A stretch of DNA of 7,636 nucleotides from Oscillospiraceae bacterium. GTDB taxonomy: Bacteria; Bacillota; Clostridia; UMGS1810. The notes under the pieces are model-generated. The model searched no databases. It saw nothing but the letters and a program-made list of their open reading frames with translations, and was not told where the DNA came from. The position numbers and the translations under genes are program-made. The stretch is from the NCBI GenBank assembly GCA_022769845.1, contig JALEIO010000044.1, forward strand, positions 1 to 7,636, written 5' to 3'. Shown here one piece after another: positions 7,301-7,636 of this stretch. Position 1 is the first letter of the stretch, and every line of letters starts with the position of its first letter.

Positions 7301-7636
7301 GGCGGATTTGTAACCTGCGCAAAAAGCTGCTTAAAATAGTTAAACAACGGCGGATGATTTTTTGAAAGCACCGCGAGCGGAGTATCGATACCCATTGAAA
7401 CAATAGACTCCGAGCCGTTTTTAGCCATCGGAAGAATTGCGCCCTTGATGTCCTCATAGGTGTAGCCGAACGCCTTGTAAAGACGCGCTCTTTCGCTGTC
7501 GGAATACTGCTCCGGCTTTTTGTTCGGAACAGGAAGCGACTCAAGCGTTACAAGACAAGAATCAAGATATTCGCCGTACGGCTTTCTTTTTGCATAATAT
7601 TCCTTGCACTCATCATCAGATACAATGCGCTTGTTT
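4351..7636 (-). CDS. gltB: Glutamate synthase, large subunit, C-terminal 1094 residues (5' end outside the window)
   Basis: The alpha subunit of glutamate synthase carries glutamine hydrolysis, the ammonia tunnel and the FMN site where 2-oxoglutarate is reductively aminated. The frame is open to the window edge (first full codon 7635-7633). The ATG at 7428 is internal: the 69 residues before it continue the family sequence (RLYKAFGYTYEDIKGAILP) straight into MAKNGSESIVSMG. The family is about 1500 residues, so roughly 400 residues, the N-terminal cysteine-nucleophile glutaminase domain, lie off the window. Numbering from 7635: central domain about 90-360; FMN/synthase domain about 430-790, with GEGGEDPARY, SPPPHHDIYS (570-579) and GYDGGTGAAPQSS (628-640); the [3Fe-4S] ligands C705-x5-C711-x4-C716 in GCVMMRVCNLDTCPVG; then the C-terminal GXGXG beta-helix domain about 830-1020, including GDHGCEYMTGG. 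All expected motifs are intact. It is co-transcribed with gltD, and the promoter is off the window. Confidence 0.97.
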   Translation of the reverse strand, partial: NKRIVSDDECKEYYAKRKPYGEYLDSCLVTLESLPVPNKKPEQYSDSERARLYKAFGYTYEDIKGAILPMAKNGSESIVSMGIDTPLAVLSKNHPPLFNYFKQLFAQVTNPPIDALREKIVTDTTVYIGSDGNILDDKAENCRVLKVSNPILTDVDLMKIRSIKKEGFKTETVSILYYKNTSLKKALDKLFVECDKAYRRGANIIILSDRGVDENHVAIPSLLAVSAMEQYLIRTKKRTAVSIILESGEPRDVHHFALLLGYGARAVNPYLAQECIANLIDENRLNKDYHTAVSDYNNAILNGIVKIASKMGISTLQSYQSAQIFEAIGISKDVIDEYFTNTVSEVDGVGLKEIGDDVEWRHNRAFDPLGLGTDEILDSVGAHKMRSGEDKEDHLYNPETIIALREAAQQGSYKRFKEYTSMVDDETRPHTLRGLFDFAYDENDAIPLDEVESASEIVKRFKTGAMSYGSISKEAHTCMAVAMNRLGGKSNSGEGGEDPARYNTEENSAIKQVASGRFGVTSEYLVSAKEIQIKMAQGAKPGEGGHLPGKKVYPEIAKNRYSTPGVSLISPPPHHDIYSIEDLAQLIYDLKNANKNADISVKLVSEAGVGTVATGVAKAGAGVILISGYDGGTGAAPQSSVHNAGLPWELGLAETHQTLIKNNLRSRVRLETDGKLMSGRDVAIACILGAEEFGFATAPLVTMGCVMMRVCNLDTCPVGIATQNPTLRKRFCGHSEYVMNFMLFIAEELREIMAKLGIRTVNELVGRTDKLRVRKNSIAKNVINLDLSAIIGETHNVHYVKGDEFDFKLKDTIDEKVLIPKFKAAFDKKEKCEINVDISSTNRSFGANLGSEITKRFKNTLSDDSYKVNCTGGGGQSFGAFIPKGLTLKVKGDSNDYFGKGLSGGKLVISPDEKSTFDAADNIIIGNVALYGATSGSAYINGIAGERFCVRNSGATAVCEGCGDHGCEYMTGGRVAILGKTGKNFAAGMSGGIAYVLDENHDFYLCLNKGMVIMSGVTEKSDIETLKTMIENHVKETGSKRGKKILDDFENYLPMFKKIIPTDYQKMIKCTAKYEEKGMSRKEAELEAFYELSR

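Overview
The window looks like chromosomal DNA from a low-to-mid GC Gram-positive bacterium, most likely a gut-type Clostridia (Bacillota). Three things point there: a cell-wall-anchored Cna-B protein next to a sortase, strong AGGAGG ribosome sites before every complete gene, and a gltBD operon with no mixture of Gram-negative features. The genus cannot be named from the sequence alone. All five genes are recognisable at family level, and two are cut by the window edges.

Left part (1-1512, + strand): a surface module. The 3' end of a Cna-B repeat protein with an IPQTG wall-sorting signal (2-928) overlaps the start of a sortase gene (925-1512) by four bases. The pair reads as a substrate with its dedicated transpeptidase.

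Middle (1513-1939): a 427-base gap with no credible gene. Its first ~120 bases hold a C6A8 tract and short motifs that may be a relic of an insertion-sequence end. From 1632 to 1880 it is almost wholly inverted repeats: a terminator-like hairpin, a 19-bp perfect palindrome with a 6-base loop, and three more stem-loops. This is the least explained part of the window and resembles a dispersed structured repeat or MITE-like element.

Right part (1940-7636, - strand): a single-gene unit for a cytoplasmic SGNH/GDSL hydrolase (1940-2602) with its own near-consensus promoter, then a terminator and the glutamate synthase operon gltB-gltD. GltB (4351 to beyond 7636) lacks its N-terminal glutaminase domain only because the window ends. 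GltD (2864-4339) follows after 11 bases, and its ribosome site overlaps the gltB stop codon. Together GltB and GltD convert glutamine plus 2-oxoglutarate plus NADPH into two glutamates.

I found no tRNA, rRNA, CRISPR array, transposase or phage gene, and no clearly new multi-gene system. The most worthwhile leads are the structured intergenic element and the Cna-B/sortase pair.
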